A DNA stretch of 64,000 nucleotides, taken from the NCBI RefSeq assembly GCF_002257585.1, contig NZ_CP022743.1:5084001-5148000 (forward strand), read 5' to 3'. Below, piece by piece: positions 44,276 to 53,154 of this stretch. A program made the translations under genes and the position numbers. The stretch's first letter is position 1, and the number at the start of each line of letters is the position of its first letter. Source of the DNA: Mucilaginibacter xinganensis (lineage in GTDB: Bacteria > Bacteroidota > Bacteroidia > Sphingobacteriales > Sphingobacteriaceae). The notes below the pieces were generated by a model, which worked only from the letters and a program-made list of their open reading frames with translations, had not been told where the DNA came from and did no database searches.

Positions 44276-45511
44276 TTATTCAAACTCCGCCTGCAGAATT
44301 GATAACACTTCTTTTACAGTTTCTTCTTCCAGGTCTGTGCGTTTTACCAGTTCACCTACTGTTAATGCCAGTACAGATTTTGCAGTATCTAAGCCAATAC
44401 GCTTAAATTCATCAATAATCCAGCTGTCAATTTCGTCAGTAAATTCCTCAATATCAACATCTTCATCAGTTTCGTCCGCTTCGCGGTAAACATCAATTTC
44501 ATAACCCGTAAGTTTCCCTGCAAGTTTAATATTGTGTCCGCCACGGCCAATTGCTAGCGAAACCTGGTCGGGTTTTAAATAAACAGCGGCCGTTTTTTTC
44601 TCATCATCTAATTTAATAGAAGTGATTTTGGCCGGGGATAATGCACGCTGAATATACAATTGTAAATTATTGGTGTAGTTTATAACATCAATATTTTCGT
44701 TTTTCAACTCACGTACAATACCATGTATGCGCGATCCTTTCATACCCACACAGGCTCCAACCGGATCAATACGATCATCGTATGATTCAACTGCAACCTT
44801 AGCGCGCTCGCCCGGTTCGCGTACAATTTTTTTAATGGTGATCAGTCCGTCAAAAATCTCCGGCACTTCCTGCTCAAACAAACGCTGCAAGAATTCAGGT
44901 GCGGTGCGGGATATAATGATCTTTGGGTTGCTGTTCATCATATCTACCTTATCAACAACAGCTTTTACGCTGTCGCCCTTTTTAAAGTAGTCTGCCGGGA
45001 TCTGTTCTGATTTTGGCAGTAATAACTCATTGCCTTCATCATCAAGCACCAGTGTTTCTTTTTTCCAAACCTGGTAAACTTCACCGGTAACAATTTCACC
45101 AACGCGGTCTTTATATTTTTTAAAGATCTCATCTTTCTCAAGCTCTAAAATTTTAGATACAAGGGTTTGGCGTGCTGCTAATATAGCGCGGCGGCCAAAG
45201 CTTTCTAAAGTTATCTGCTCAATATGTTCGTCGCCAACTTCCAGGGTTGGGTCTAATAATTTCGCTTCCGCAAGCTCAATCTCCAGGTCATCATCCTCAC
45301 TAAAACCATCTTCCATAACCTTTCGGGTACGCCAGATCTCTAAGTCACCGTTGTCCGTATTGACAATTACGTCGCAATTTTCGTCGGTGCCATATTTTTT
45401 CCTGATCATGCTTCTGAAAACGTCTTCCAGCACACTCATCATCGTTGGGCGATCGATGTTCTTGAAATCTTTAAATTCCTGAAAAGAATCAATTAAATTA
45501 ATATTGCTCAT
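44276..45511 (-). CDS. nusA: Transcription termination/antitermination factor NusA
   Basis: This 411-residue RNA-polymerase-binding protein has the N-terminal RNAP-binding domain, an S1 domain (about 130-200, VGEIVTGEVYQVWKKE), and two KH domains, with RSRI-like GMKGSRIHGIVREL and SLAIGRGGHNIKLA. A short acidic C-terminus replaces the two acidic repeats of E. coli NusA. It lies between rimP and infB, as in most bacteria. A 10-bp hairpin lies about 40 bp upstream of its start. Confidence 0.96.
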   Translation of the reverse strand: MSNINLIDSFQEFKDFKNIDRPTMMSVLEDVFRSMIRKKYGTDENCDVIVNTDNGDLEIWRTRKVMEDGFSEDDDLEIELAEAKLLDPTLEVGDEHIEQITLESFGRRAILAARQTLVSKILELEKDEIFKKYKDRVGEIVTGEVYQVWKKETLVLDDEGNELLLPKSEQIPADYFKKGDSVKAVVDKVDMMNSNPKIIISRTAPEFLQRLFEQEVPEIFDGLITIKKIVREPGERAKVAVESYDDRIDPVGACVGMKGSRIHGIVRELKNENIDVINYTNNLQLYIQRALSPAKITSIKLDDEKKTAAVYLKPDQVSLAIGRGGHNIKLAGKLTGYEIDVYREADETDEDVDIEEFTDEIDSWIIDEFKRIGLDTAKSVLALTVGELVKRTDLEEETVKEVLSILQAEFE

Positions 45512-45551
45512 TTTTCATTAAAATTGTTTTTTCATTTAAGGCAATGAAGCT

Positions 45552-45593
45552 ATCATGAGCTTGTTAGTTGTTTTTTAAGCTGCAGCTCATGAT
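45552..45593 (-). promoter_or_regulatory. Hairpin in the rimP-nusA intergenic leader
   Basis: ATCATGAGCT (45552-45561) and AGCTCATGAT (45584-45593) form a perfect 10-bp stem with a 22-base loop, in the 87-bp gap between rimP and nusA. It overlaps a second palindrome, AGCTGCAGCT (45578-45587), so two exclusive folds are possible. There is no T tract, so it is a candidate processing or attenuation element rather than a terminator. Confidence 0.45.
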
Positions 45594-45598
45594 GGTTC

Positions 45599-46063
45599 CT
45601 ACTTGAATGATATTAAAACTTTTGCCTCTGTTATTTTATCAATAGGGATCACGCTTTCAACAGTTTCAGCTTTTTTCCCTTTTTCTTTTATTTTTTCTTC
45701 AATTATAATTGCGTCTTCCGTAATGCCGGTAAGCTTGCCTTCCCGTTTGCCGCCGTCAGCCATTTTTATAGCTAATGTACGGCCAATGTTTTTGGCATAT
45801 TGCCTGACCGAAGCCAGCGGAAAATCAACTCCTGGCGATGAAACCTCAAGATTATAAGCAGTTTCTATTACATTCTCCTCTTCCAAATGGAAGCCTACAT
45901 GCCTGCTTATGGCCACACATTCATCAATGCCAATACCATTATCACCATCAACCAATATCATCAGCTTCCCGTTACTGTGCATTTTTACATCCACTAAAAA
46001 CAGGTTTGGCTTATCGGCTATCTTTTCTTCAACCAGTTGCTTTACTCTTTTCTCAATATTCAT
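45599..46063 (-). CDS. rimP: Ribosome maturation factor RimP
   Basis: This 154-residue protein assists 30S subunit assembly. The N-terminal domain contains LVDVKMHSNGKLMILVDGDNGIGIDECVAISRHV in segments, and YNLEVSSPGVDFPL is the strongly conserved RimP motif. A C-terminal Sm-like domain follows. It heads the rimP-nusA-infB operon, and its upstream region contains a terminator for the lipoprotein gene at 46234. Confidence 0.94.
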   Translation of the reverse strand: MNIEKRVKQLVEEKIADKPNLFLVDVKMHSNGKLMILVDGDNGIGIDECVAISRHVGFHLEEENVIETAYNLEVSSPGVDFPLASVRQYAKNIGRTLAIKMADGGKREGKLTGITEDAIIIEEKIKEKGKKAETVESVIPIDKITEAKVLISFK

Positions 46064-46092
46064 TATCTCTCAAATAATTTGATTGATAAAAT

Positions 46093-46122
46093 AAAAGAGG
46101 GGACAATCGCCCCCTCTTTTTT
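46093..46122 (-). terminator. Terminator after the lipoprotein gene at 46234, upstream of rimP
   Basis: AAAAGAGGGG (46093-46102) and CCCCTCTTTT (46111-46120) form a 10-bp stem with an 8-base loop. On the minus strand it ends the upstream lipoprotein transcript with a T-rich tail. It is also T-rich on the plus strand. Confidence 0.8.
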
Positions 46123-46233
46123 AATTCAAATGCAAATATAGGTATTTTATTTGGAAAACTCAAGTGTATTTTTACTTGTTGATTGAAAATGTTGAAGTTA
46201 CTGCCAAGCCCCCAACTGTAACGCTGCTTATTT

Positions 46234-46656
46234 TTACCGCTGCAATTTAATTACCAGATCGGTATGCCCTACCCCGCCCAGCCTTTTTTTACCTTTAATG
46301 TAATCCCAAATATTTTCACCTTTAAACCGGTAATAACGCATAAAGTAAGTTTTGCCTTTTATTAAGGGCGTATCAGGGGTAAATACCACCGCACTATCTA
46401 TTACAGTATATAAACCATGCTGAACAGGCTGATAATTTTTCAGGTCTGTATCGGCAGGCATCCGGTAAACAGGCAACAGATTTTCCCAGATCCCACGCGT
46501 TGTGTCGCGGTTAATTTCGCTCAGAATGGCGTAATCAAGCCCTTTAAATTTAACCGAGCGGTTGTTATCTGACGCGCTGACAGTTACTACAGGCCCCTTA
46601 GGCTTTTGTGTACATGCAAAACAAAATAACAGTAAAATCCAGCCATTTTTTTTCAT
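46234..46656 (-). CDS. Small lipoprotein of unknown function
   Basis: This 140-residue protein starts MKKNGWILLLFCFAC, a short signal with a lipobox Cys at residue 15. The mature part has a compact beta-rich pattern (KFKGLDYAILSEINRDTTRG, KTYFMRYYRFKGENIWDYIKG in parts). I do not recognise a family. It is transcribed alone, bounded downstream by a terminator and upstream by a 505-bp gene-free region. Confidence 0.7.
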   Translation of the reverse strand: MKKNGWILLLFCFACTQKPKGPVVTVSASDNNRSVKFKGLDYAILSEINRDTTRGIWENLLPVYRMPADTDLKNYQPVQHGLYTVIDSAVVFTPDTPLIKGKTYFMRYYRFKGENIWDYIKGKKRLGGVGHTDLVIKLQR

Positions 46657-47161
46657 GGTTAAATATCATAAAATAATGGCTGACTTTCTATGTCATAAAA
46701 AACCAGTGGTGGCAGTGGCTAAAATTGTTTTTTTTCTTCCGAAACGGGCTGCAAGCGTTCCATTTCTGCACACGGAACGGGTGGAACGCTGTGAAACATG
46801 CTCATTATCAGATGTTTCCATTTTAGAAAAATTGCAAGTAACTGATAATCAGCTGTTTTACAATTTGTATTTTTTAAGCTTTTTCGCTTATTTTACTTAT
46901 AATCAGCGGGTTTCATTTTTTTGACTGATTAAAATTGATGGTTTTAACCGTCTAGCTTTGCAAAAGTTTACACTTTTTACTGATTAAGCCGGGTTTGAGT
47001 TTACACTTGGTCTTTTATCTCGGGTATGGAAAAGATTTTCTATGACCCCGGGGTTTCATTTTTTGCAGTCTCAATCCCTTTCAATTCAATTCTATTAATA
47101 AAATGTTTTATACCAAAAAATATTTATTTTCACTCCGTTTATCAGCCTAATAATTACCTGA
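46657..47161. other. 505-bp gene-free region with duplicated words and an inverted repeat
   Basis: No convincing gene is present. The region holds a 9-bp inverted repeat AGCGTTCCA/TGGAACGCT (46754-46762 and 46782-46790). It also has pairs of repeated words: ATAATCAGC (46845, 46899), GGGTTTCATTTTTT (46908, 47051), ACTGATTAA (46924, 46979) and AGTTTACACTT (46965, 46998). A perfect -7 element TAGCTTTG lies at 46953-46960, about 200 bp before the serine hydrolase start. This looks like a complex promoter region. Confidence 0.5.
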
Positions 47162-48730
47162 ATGCAAACCTTTATTTCATCATTTTTGCGCGCCAATAAG
47201 CGGCTCGCAGTTGCTTTTCTTTTATTCGCTAACGTTACGCTTTACGCGCAAACAAAAAACAGCCTGCCGGTAAGCAAACCGGAGGCAGAAGGTGTTTCAG
47301 CTGCCGCGATTGATAGCTTTTTGAATGCAACGGCGCAAAGCAAACACGATTTTCATAGTTTTATGTTTTTGCGGCACGGCAAGGTAGTTGCCCAGGGCTG
47401 GTGGAACCCTTACCAACCTAAGTTAAGGCACAGCCTTTACAGCTGCAGTAAAAGCTTCACCTCCACCGCCATTGGCTTCGCGGTGAGCGAGGGGCGTCTT
47501 TCGGTAAGTGACAAGGTGGTTTCATTTTTCCCGGGCAGTTTACCAGACACCATAAAACCTTATTTAGCTGCACTTACCGTTAAGGATCTGCTGACCATGT
47601 CGGTAGGGCAATCCAGTGATCCCACCTTCGCTGTCGCATCTGCAAAAGATGATTGGGTAAAAGCTTTCCTGGCCCTGCCGATAACTTATAAACCGGGCAG
47701 CCAGTTCTTATACAACTCGCTGGCCACGTTTATGCTGTCGGCCATTGTGCAAAAGGTTACCGGGCAAAAAGTGGTGGATTACCTTAAGCCGCGCCTCTTT
47801 GCACCGCTCGGCATCACCGGTATGGACTGGGAAATAAACAAACAAGGTATTAACACCGGCGGCTGGGGATTGCGTGTGCAGACCGAAGCACTGGCAAAAA
47901 TGGGGCAACTGTATCTGCAACAAGGAAAATGGGAGGGCAAACAATTACTGCCGGCGGCCTGGGTTGCGGAAGCCACCACGTTTAAGATAGACCAGGCACC
48001 AGGTGCGCCACAAAGTAAAAAAGATTCGAGCGACTGGATGCAGGGTTATTGTTACCAGTTTTGGCGTTGCCGCAATAATGCCTTCCGGGCAGACGGCGCT
48101 TTTGGGCAATACATTATTGTGATGCCCAAACAGGATGCTGTTATTGCCATAACCTCCGAAACAAGCGATATGCAGGGAGAGCTTAACCTGGTATGGAAAT
48201 ACCTATTGCCAGCCATGCAGCGTAAATCGTTGCCTGCAAATGCAACGGCAGACGATAGGCTGGCCAAACATTTGGCGGCATTAACCCTGCCGCCGGCAGC
48301 CGGGGCAAGCAATAGCACCAATGGCATATTCAATAAAACATACACTGTTAAGCCGAACGCTTTAAACATTCGTTCAATTGCTTTTAATTCGGCCAATGGT
48401 GTATGCCACCTCACCCTAAAAAAGGATTCTGTTACCTATAACCTTGATTTTGCAAACGGAAAATGGCTGCCGGGCCAAACGGAACTGCAGGGCCCGGGTT
48501 TAGTTGCCGCCGCACACGAAGATTTCTCTATACTGCAGCCTTATAAAGTAGTAGGCAGTTACGGATGGAACGATAGCCAGGATTTGCAGTTGAAACTGCG
48601 CTATATAGAAAGCCCGCACACCGAAACAATTATTTGCCACTTTAACGGGAGTGGATTAAATGCTGAGGTGGAGTACAGTTTCAATTATGGCAATAACAAA
48701 ATAGCCTTACATGGCGAGTTGTTGAAATAA
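47162..48730 (+). CDS. Secreted serine hydrolase (beta-lactamase fold) with C-terminal domain
   Basis: This 522-residue protein has a signal peptide (to about residue 30, YAQ), a beta-lactamase-related domain with SCSK at 94-97 (nucleophile Ser94, Lys97), a YNSL motif (QFLYNSLATFML), and an RADGAFGQYI region in place of the KTG box. A ~150-residue C-terminal beta domain follows. It is distinct from the lipoprotein hydrolase at 14802. It probably cleaves peptides or esters outside the cell. It has a long upstream region of its own. Confidence 0.87.
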   Translation: MQTFISSFLRANKRLAVAFLLFANVTLYAQTKNSLPVSKPEAEGVSAAAIDSFLNATAQSKHDFHSFMFLRHGKVVAQGWWNPYQPKLRHSLYSCSKSFTSTAIGFAVSEGRLSVSDKVVSFFPGSLPDTIKPYLAALTVKDLLTMSVGQSSDPTFAVASAKDDWVKAFLALPITYKPGSQFLYNSLATFMLSAIVQKVTGQKVVDYLKPRLFAPLGITGMDWEINKQGINTGGWGLRVQTEALAKMGQLYLQQGKWEGKQLLPAAWVAEATTFKIDQAPGAPQSKKDSSDWMQGYCYQFWRCRNNAFRADGAFGQYIIVMPKQDAVIAITSETSDMQGELNLVWKYLLPAMQRKSLPANATADDRLAKHLAALTLPPAAGASNSTNGIFNKTYTVKPNALNIRSIAFNSANGVCHLTLKKDSVTYNLDFANGKWLPGQTELQGPGLVAAAHEDFSILQPYKVVGSYGWNDSQDLQLKLRYIESPHTETIICHFNGSGLNAEVEYSFNYGNNKIALHGELLK

Positions 48731-48845
48731 AGATTATTTTGGATTGCCGGAGTGGGTAAAACGTAACCGATGCGTGACCGTAAAACAAATCAGTCGCGCG
48801 TTTTTGTGCATAACCATCTAATTTTAAAGAATAAGCTAAAACAAA

Positions 48846-48868
48846 AGCCTGCTGTTGGTCAGCAGGCT
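48846..48868. terminator. Bidirectional terminator between the serine hydrolase and S9 peptidase genes
   Basis: AGCCTGCTG and CAGCAGGCT form a perfect 9-bp stem with a 5-base loop. T-rich sequence follows on the plus strand and TTTTGTTTTAG on the minus strand, so it can end both convergent genes. Confidence 0.8.
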
Positions 48869-48877
48869 CTGTTTATT

Positions 48878-51280
48878 TTATTTTCTTAGTGTAGTTTCAA
48901 ACAGCTTAAAAATCCGTTTATATTCATCCGTCCAGCTGCTTGGCTGCACAAAACCATGGTCCTCTACCGGGTAGGACGCAAGCTCCCAATTTTCTTTATG
49001 CAGTTCAATCAAACGCTGTGTTAAGCGAATGATGTCCTGGTAATTCACGTTCTGGTCAACCATGCCATGCAGCATCAGCAGGTTACCCTTTAGTCCATCG
49101 GCAAAATAAATGGGCGAACTCAGGCGATAAGCCTTTTCATCAGTATAAGGCTCATTCAAAATATCGCTGGTATAACCGTGATTATAATGTGCCCAGTCAG
49201 TTACTGAACGGATAGCGCCGCCCGCCGCCCAGGTATCCGGTTCAGTAAACATTGCCATCAGCGTAATAAAACCGCCGTACGATCCGCCGTATAACCCCAC
49301 ATGTTTAGGATTAACACCGTATTTATCAACCAGCATTTTTACACCGTCTTCCTGGTCGGTAAGGTCTTTTCCCCCCATATGGCGGTAAATAGCGGTGCGC
49401 CAGTCGCGGCCATAGCCTGCACTCCCTGAGTAGTCAACGTCCAACACGGTGTATCCGGCATCAGCCAGCATATTGTTAAACATATACTCACGAAAGTACG
49501 AGCTCCACCAATAATGTACATTTTGCAGGTAACCCGCACCGTGCACAAACACCACCGCCGGCTTGGCCGGGTCCTGTTTCTCCGGTACATACAGGCGTGC
49601 ATAAACATCGCTGCCATACCTGTTTTTAAAGGTGATCACCTGCGGCTCGCGCCACGGGTACGATTTAAATTCTTCGCTAACCGAATTGGTTACCTGCACG
49701 GCTTTTGCTCCCGGCTTATTTGCCTGTAAGTAAAGTTCCCAGGGTTTATTTGAGTAGGAATACCTGATGGCCAGCCATTTTTCGTCAGGCGACAGGGTTA
49801 CCTCATTACCACCTTTCATACCGGTTATTTTTACAGGCTCCCCACCACTTACCGGGATCCGGTAAAAATGCGTAATACCAGGATGCTCCGCATTGGCGGT
49901 AAAGTAAAATGTTTTTTTATCGTTTGATAATTGCAGCGTTTGCACCTCCCACTTGCCGCTGGTTAGCTGCTTTTTTATTCCGCTTGCCAAATCCAGCATA
50001 TAAATATGTGCATAGCCACTGGCTTCACTCTCAAAATAAAAATGACTGTTGTCTGCCCAGCCCAAGTTCCCCTGGCCGGCGCCGCCAACCCAGGCATCGT
50101 TATGTTCGCGGTCAAGCAGGCTTAAAGCACCGGTGGCCGGGTCAAGTTTCATAATCCATTTGTCCTTATTATCCTGGGCGCTAACTTCAACCACGGCATA
50201 TTTACTATCCTCGCTCCAGTATGGGCCGCTGATCCTTACCTGCCGGTCCTCGTTATTTTTAGTAAGTTTTTCCAGTTCTGCCGGGTAGTCTTTTACATAA
50301 GCGGGCACATCTTTAATTCCCGGAATGGCAGCAGTTACAATTTTATAAACGGTATCCTTTTGCGTATCAAAAACAAATGATTCAAACGTTGTCTGCGGGC
50401 CGCCAACCTTGGTGCGGTTCGGAATATCCTCAGTAAAGCCCGATGCCGTTACATAATTAGGAACGATCGCGTTTTTTACACCGTCGGGGTATTTTGCAAG
50501 CCGATAGGTAATATAGCGACCATCCGGACTAAGCTGGACTCCACCTACAGAGCGGTCGCTGGTTGCAATTTCCTTTAGTTTCTTAGTTTCAAATGCTTTG
50601 CTTTCTATCGAGTCGAGCTTCCGGTCTTTATCCTTTACTTTAATAATATCAAATAGTTCCAACTGCTCGCTTTTAAGCCAGCGCTCCTGTTCGTTCCCGG
50701 CAACCGGCTCAGCTGCTGCTTTTCGGGCACCGCCTCTTCTGCCAGCGCCCGCAGCAGCTACAGGAGTAGCGGCTGCGGCCCGGGTAAAGTTGGTCAACTG
50801 AATCAATTCACCGCTGTTAATCTTTATCGAATACAGGTTATCACCCTTAGTAAATATTATCCTGCTTTCGTCACCACTAAAAACAGGGCTGTTCTCCTGG
50901 TCGGCAGTACTGGTTAAATGTTGAATTTTTCCTGTTTTGAGGTCAGAAAGCCAGATGTCGCCATTTTTTTCAAAAACCTTTAGCGTGCGCTTTTTATTCC
51001 AGCTGCCATACTCAGGCACCAGGGCCTTTTGTTCATCTATACTAACTTTTACAGGCTTAATGTTACCGGGCGTTATGGCAAACAGCTCGTCGCGATCGGC
51101 ATTAGCTGGATTCCATTTAAAAAGGATTTTCTTACTGTCGTCGGTCCAGCGGATGTTGGAGGGAGAGGTGCCAATCCATTTTGGGTCGCGCATTATTTTT
51201 TCAATAGACAAAGCGCCCAGCTTTTGGGCAAAAGCACCCGTGCAATAAGTTAGGAGTAACAGGGTAAATATTTTTTTCAT
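48878..51280 (-). CDS. S9-family prolyl oligopeptidase/dipeptidyl peptidase, secreted
   Basis: This 800-residue exported peptidase has a signal peptide (to about 18), an N-terminal beta-propeller, and a C-terminal alpha/beta-hydrolase domain with GGSYGGF (nucleophile Ser about 667), MVDQNVNYQD (Asp) and VEDHGF (His). A low-complexity Ala/Gly/Arg insertion (about 165-195) interrupts the propeller. It would cleave short peptides after proline or similar residues in the periplasm or outside. It appears monocistronic and is bounded downstream by a bidirectional terminator. Confidence 0.93.
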   Translation of the reverse strand: MKKIFTLLLLTYCTGAFAQKLGALSIEKIMRDPKWIGTSPSNIRWTDDSKKILFKWNPANADRDELFAITPGNIKPVKVSIDEQKALVPEYGSWNKKRTLKVFEKNGDIWLSDLKTGKIQHLTSTADQENSPVFSGDESRIIFTKGDNLYSIKINSGELIQLTNFTRAAAATPVAAAGAGRRGGARKAAAEPVAGNEQERWLKSEQLELFDIIKVKDKDRKLDSIESKAFETKKLKEIATSDRSVGGVQLSPDGRYITYRLAKYPDGVKNAIVPNYVTASGFTEDIPNRTKVGGPQTTFESFVFDTQKDTVYKIVTAAIPGIKDVPAYVKDYPAELEKLTKNNEDRQVRISGPYWSEDSKYAVVEVSAQDNKDKWIMKLDPATGALSLLDREHNDAWVGGAGQGNLGWADNSHFYFESEASGYAHIYMLDLASGIKKQLTSGKWEVQTLQLSNDKKTFYFTANAEHPGITHFYRIPVSGGEPVKITGMKGGNEVTLSPDEKWLAIRYSYSNKPWELYLQANKPGAKAVQVTNSVSEEFKSYPWREPQVITFKNRYGSDVYARLYVPEKQDPAKPAVVFVHGAGYLQNVHYWWSSYFREYMFNNMLADAGYTVLDVDYSGSAGYGRDWRTAIYRHMGGKDLTDQEDGVKMLVDKYGVNPKHVGLYGGSYGGFITLMAMFTEPDTWAAGGAIRSVTDWAHYNHGYTSDILNEPYTDEKAYRLSSPIYFADGLKGNLLMLHGMVDQNVNYQDIIRLTQRLIELHKENWELASYPVEDHGFVQPSSWTDEYKRIFKLFETTLRK

Positions 51281-51730
51281 ATCGTTTTTTTAGTACCCGC
51301 CTGATACAGTTGTTCCCGGCTGTAATCACGGGAGTTCATCCATGCGGCTTAATCAACCACCAATATAGCGGTTTCAGCAATCATTCGTAATTTTCGCATT
51401 GTTTTGTTACAAAATTGAAGTTTAAGGCCGCAGTTTATTTTGAATGAACACCATAATTGTTTGGCAGAACTATTGCCCCATTATCGCTTTTTCCTTCCCG
51501 CTCTTACGTCATTCAACAAATACCGTAAAAGCCCGGTACAGCTCAGGTAGTTTTACGCTTGCAGCCTAAAAGCTACAACCATACTTTTACCGTCAGGAAA
51601 TTTAAAGATTTGGTGAACAGGCAGGGCGTTCATGAAAATATTAAATAAAGGAATTAGCCGCAATCCTTATGCAGGGTAAACATCTACCTTATCCTGCATT
51701 AAAACGGCCTTCGGAGTGGTGTGCTGTTTT
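51281..51730. other. 450-bp gap: upstream of the S9 peptidase and downstream of the FAD oxidoreductase
   Basis: No gene is seen. The region holds a hairpin at 51669-51699 near the oxidoreductase 3' end and AT-rich sequence likely to contain the peptidase promoter, but no clear -33/-7 pair. No tRNA or structured RNA is recognisable. Confidence 0.5.
51669..51699 (-). terminator. Hairpin downstream of the FAD oxidoreductase
   Basis: ATGCAGGGTAA (51669-51679) and TTATCCTGCAT (51689-51699) pair over 11 bp with one G-U and a 9-base loop. It lies 32 bp past the stop codon. There is no T tract, so termination would be weak or rho-assisted. Confidence 0.4.
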
Positions 51731-53065
51731 CTAATTCACCAGCCGCCCGCTCAAATCAACCGTTCGGGCAAAAGGGTTTAAAAACCGGTTAGCCAGCACC
51801 GCAAACTCATAGCGTGTTATGGGGCGGTTTATATCAAAGTCTGCTTTAAATTTATACTGCGTTTTCCATGCCTTCTGCATACTCCTGGTCAGCAACTGCG
51901 GTTCGGTAAGGGTATAGTCGCTTATAAATGAAATAGCATTGCCTACCGTAAACTTTTCACCCGTTTTTTCTTTATTGAACCATAAAAACGCCCGGGTGTA
52001 AATCTCGGTTAAAACGGGCTGTATTTCGGCCGTATTCACCGCCGAATCCGGCATAAACACAAATTTTGCTTTTTGCACACCGCCCCTCAACATCCCGGTT
52101 GAACAAACCTGCTGGATGGCGCGCCAGGCCCGGTCCTGTTGGCTAATGTCGGTAAAGGGTAGCAGGTAACCTTTAAAATCCAGCAGCTCGCCCTGTATTA
52201 TCCGCACATTTAAATGTTTGGTAGTGGTTTTAAAAAAAGCGCAATATGCAGCAACCGTTGCAACACCCTGCCCCAACTGAAGCTGCAGCGGTAAATACTG
52301 GATATTCTTATCACCGGGCAGCGCTTTTTCAGTCACCAAAATATTCTCTGCCTGCTGTACCAAAACCGCGTGCACCGGGATGCAAAATGCCGGGTATGGC
52401 GGATAATTGCTTTTTACCGCACCCGGATCCCCGGTAGATTGGTCCGGGATGTATTCGCCGGTGGCTATTGAAGTACGGTATAATTTCAAATTGCCGTTGT
52501 CCGCCTGGCTGTCAAATCCGTCGTAAAATTTCGCATCCGCACCGGCGGCAACAATGCCTGCCTCCGTAGCATCAATCACTACCCTTGCCTTAACAATCAG
52601 TTTCCTGCCATTTTGGGTGAGCATTACTTCCCAGCGGTCGCCATCTTTTTTTATACTGCCAAACACAGCATCATGATATACAGCCAGATTTTTTACGGTG
52701 TCGCTGATCTTTTTCAGGATTGCGGTTGCGGTGGCCGGATCAGACCTCAAAGTATGATTTTGAACGGTGTCATAACCTGCGGTTTCGTGATAGAACTCCC
52801 TTACATGTTTACGAAATTCGCCCCAGATGCCAGAGGCGATATTGTTACCGGCATCAACGGCCAGCATTTGCCCTTCGGCAGTGCCGCCGCCTATTTTAAA
52901 GCCGCCATCAGCCAATACGGTTTTTACCTTGCTGCGCCCGCATTGTATAGCCGCTGCAATTCCGCTTGCGCCGCTGCCTACCACCAGCACATCGGTTTTT
53001 ATAGTTTGGGCATATATAATCGTGCTATGGCAGATAAGTAACAGCAGCGTCAGTTTTTTTATCAT
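51731..53065 (-). CDS. Exported FAD-dependent oxidoreductase
   Basis: This 444-residue flavoprotein of the FAD_oxidored type (PF12831-like) has a hydrophobic N-terminus that reads as a Sec signal peptide (MIKKLTLLLLICHSTIIYAQ) directly before the FAD motif VVGSGASGIAAA. ARVVIDATEAGIVAAGADA is a second family region. The C-terminal ~60 residues resemble a surface-layer-like or EF-free helical tail. The start is ATG 53065; the frame extends to 53086 without benefit. The substrate is unknown, and related Bacteroidota proteins often accompany glycoside degradation genes. Confidence 0.82.
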   Translation of the reverse strand: MIKKLTLLLLICHSTIIYAQTIKTDVLVVGSGASGIAAAIQCGRSKVKTVLADGGFKIGGGTAEGQMLAVDAGNNIASGIWGEFRKHVREFYHETAGYDTVQNHTLRSDPATATAILKKISDTVKNLAVYHDAVFGSIKKDGDRWEVMLTQNGRKLIVKARVVIDATEAGIVAAGADAKFYDGFDSQADNGNLKLYRTSIATGEYIPDQSTGDPGAVKSNYPPYPAFCIPVHAVLVQQAENILVTEKALPGDKNIQYLPLQLQLGQGVATVAAYCAFFKTTTKHLNVRIIQGELLDFKGYLLPFTDISQQDRAWRAIQQVCSTGMLRGGVQKAKFVFMPDSAVNTAEIQPVLTEIYTRAFLWFNKEKTGEKFTVGNAISFISDYTLTEPQLLTRSMQKAWKTQYKFKADFDINRPITRYEFAVLANRFLNPFARTVDLSGRLVN

Positions 53066-53154
53066 GGATTGGGGTAAAAGGTACAAAACGCTAAATTAGT
53101 CCAAAACCTTGTTGATGATTAAAAATATACCTAATTTAAATTTTTTTTAAGCCC

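Noticed and set aside
46562..46924. Plus-strand open frame of 120 codons
   Set aside because: It overlaps the lipoprotein gene on the other strand, has no recognisable domain, and its second half is the repeat-rich promoter region.
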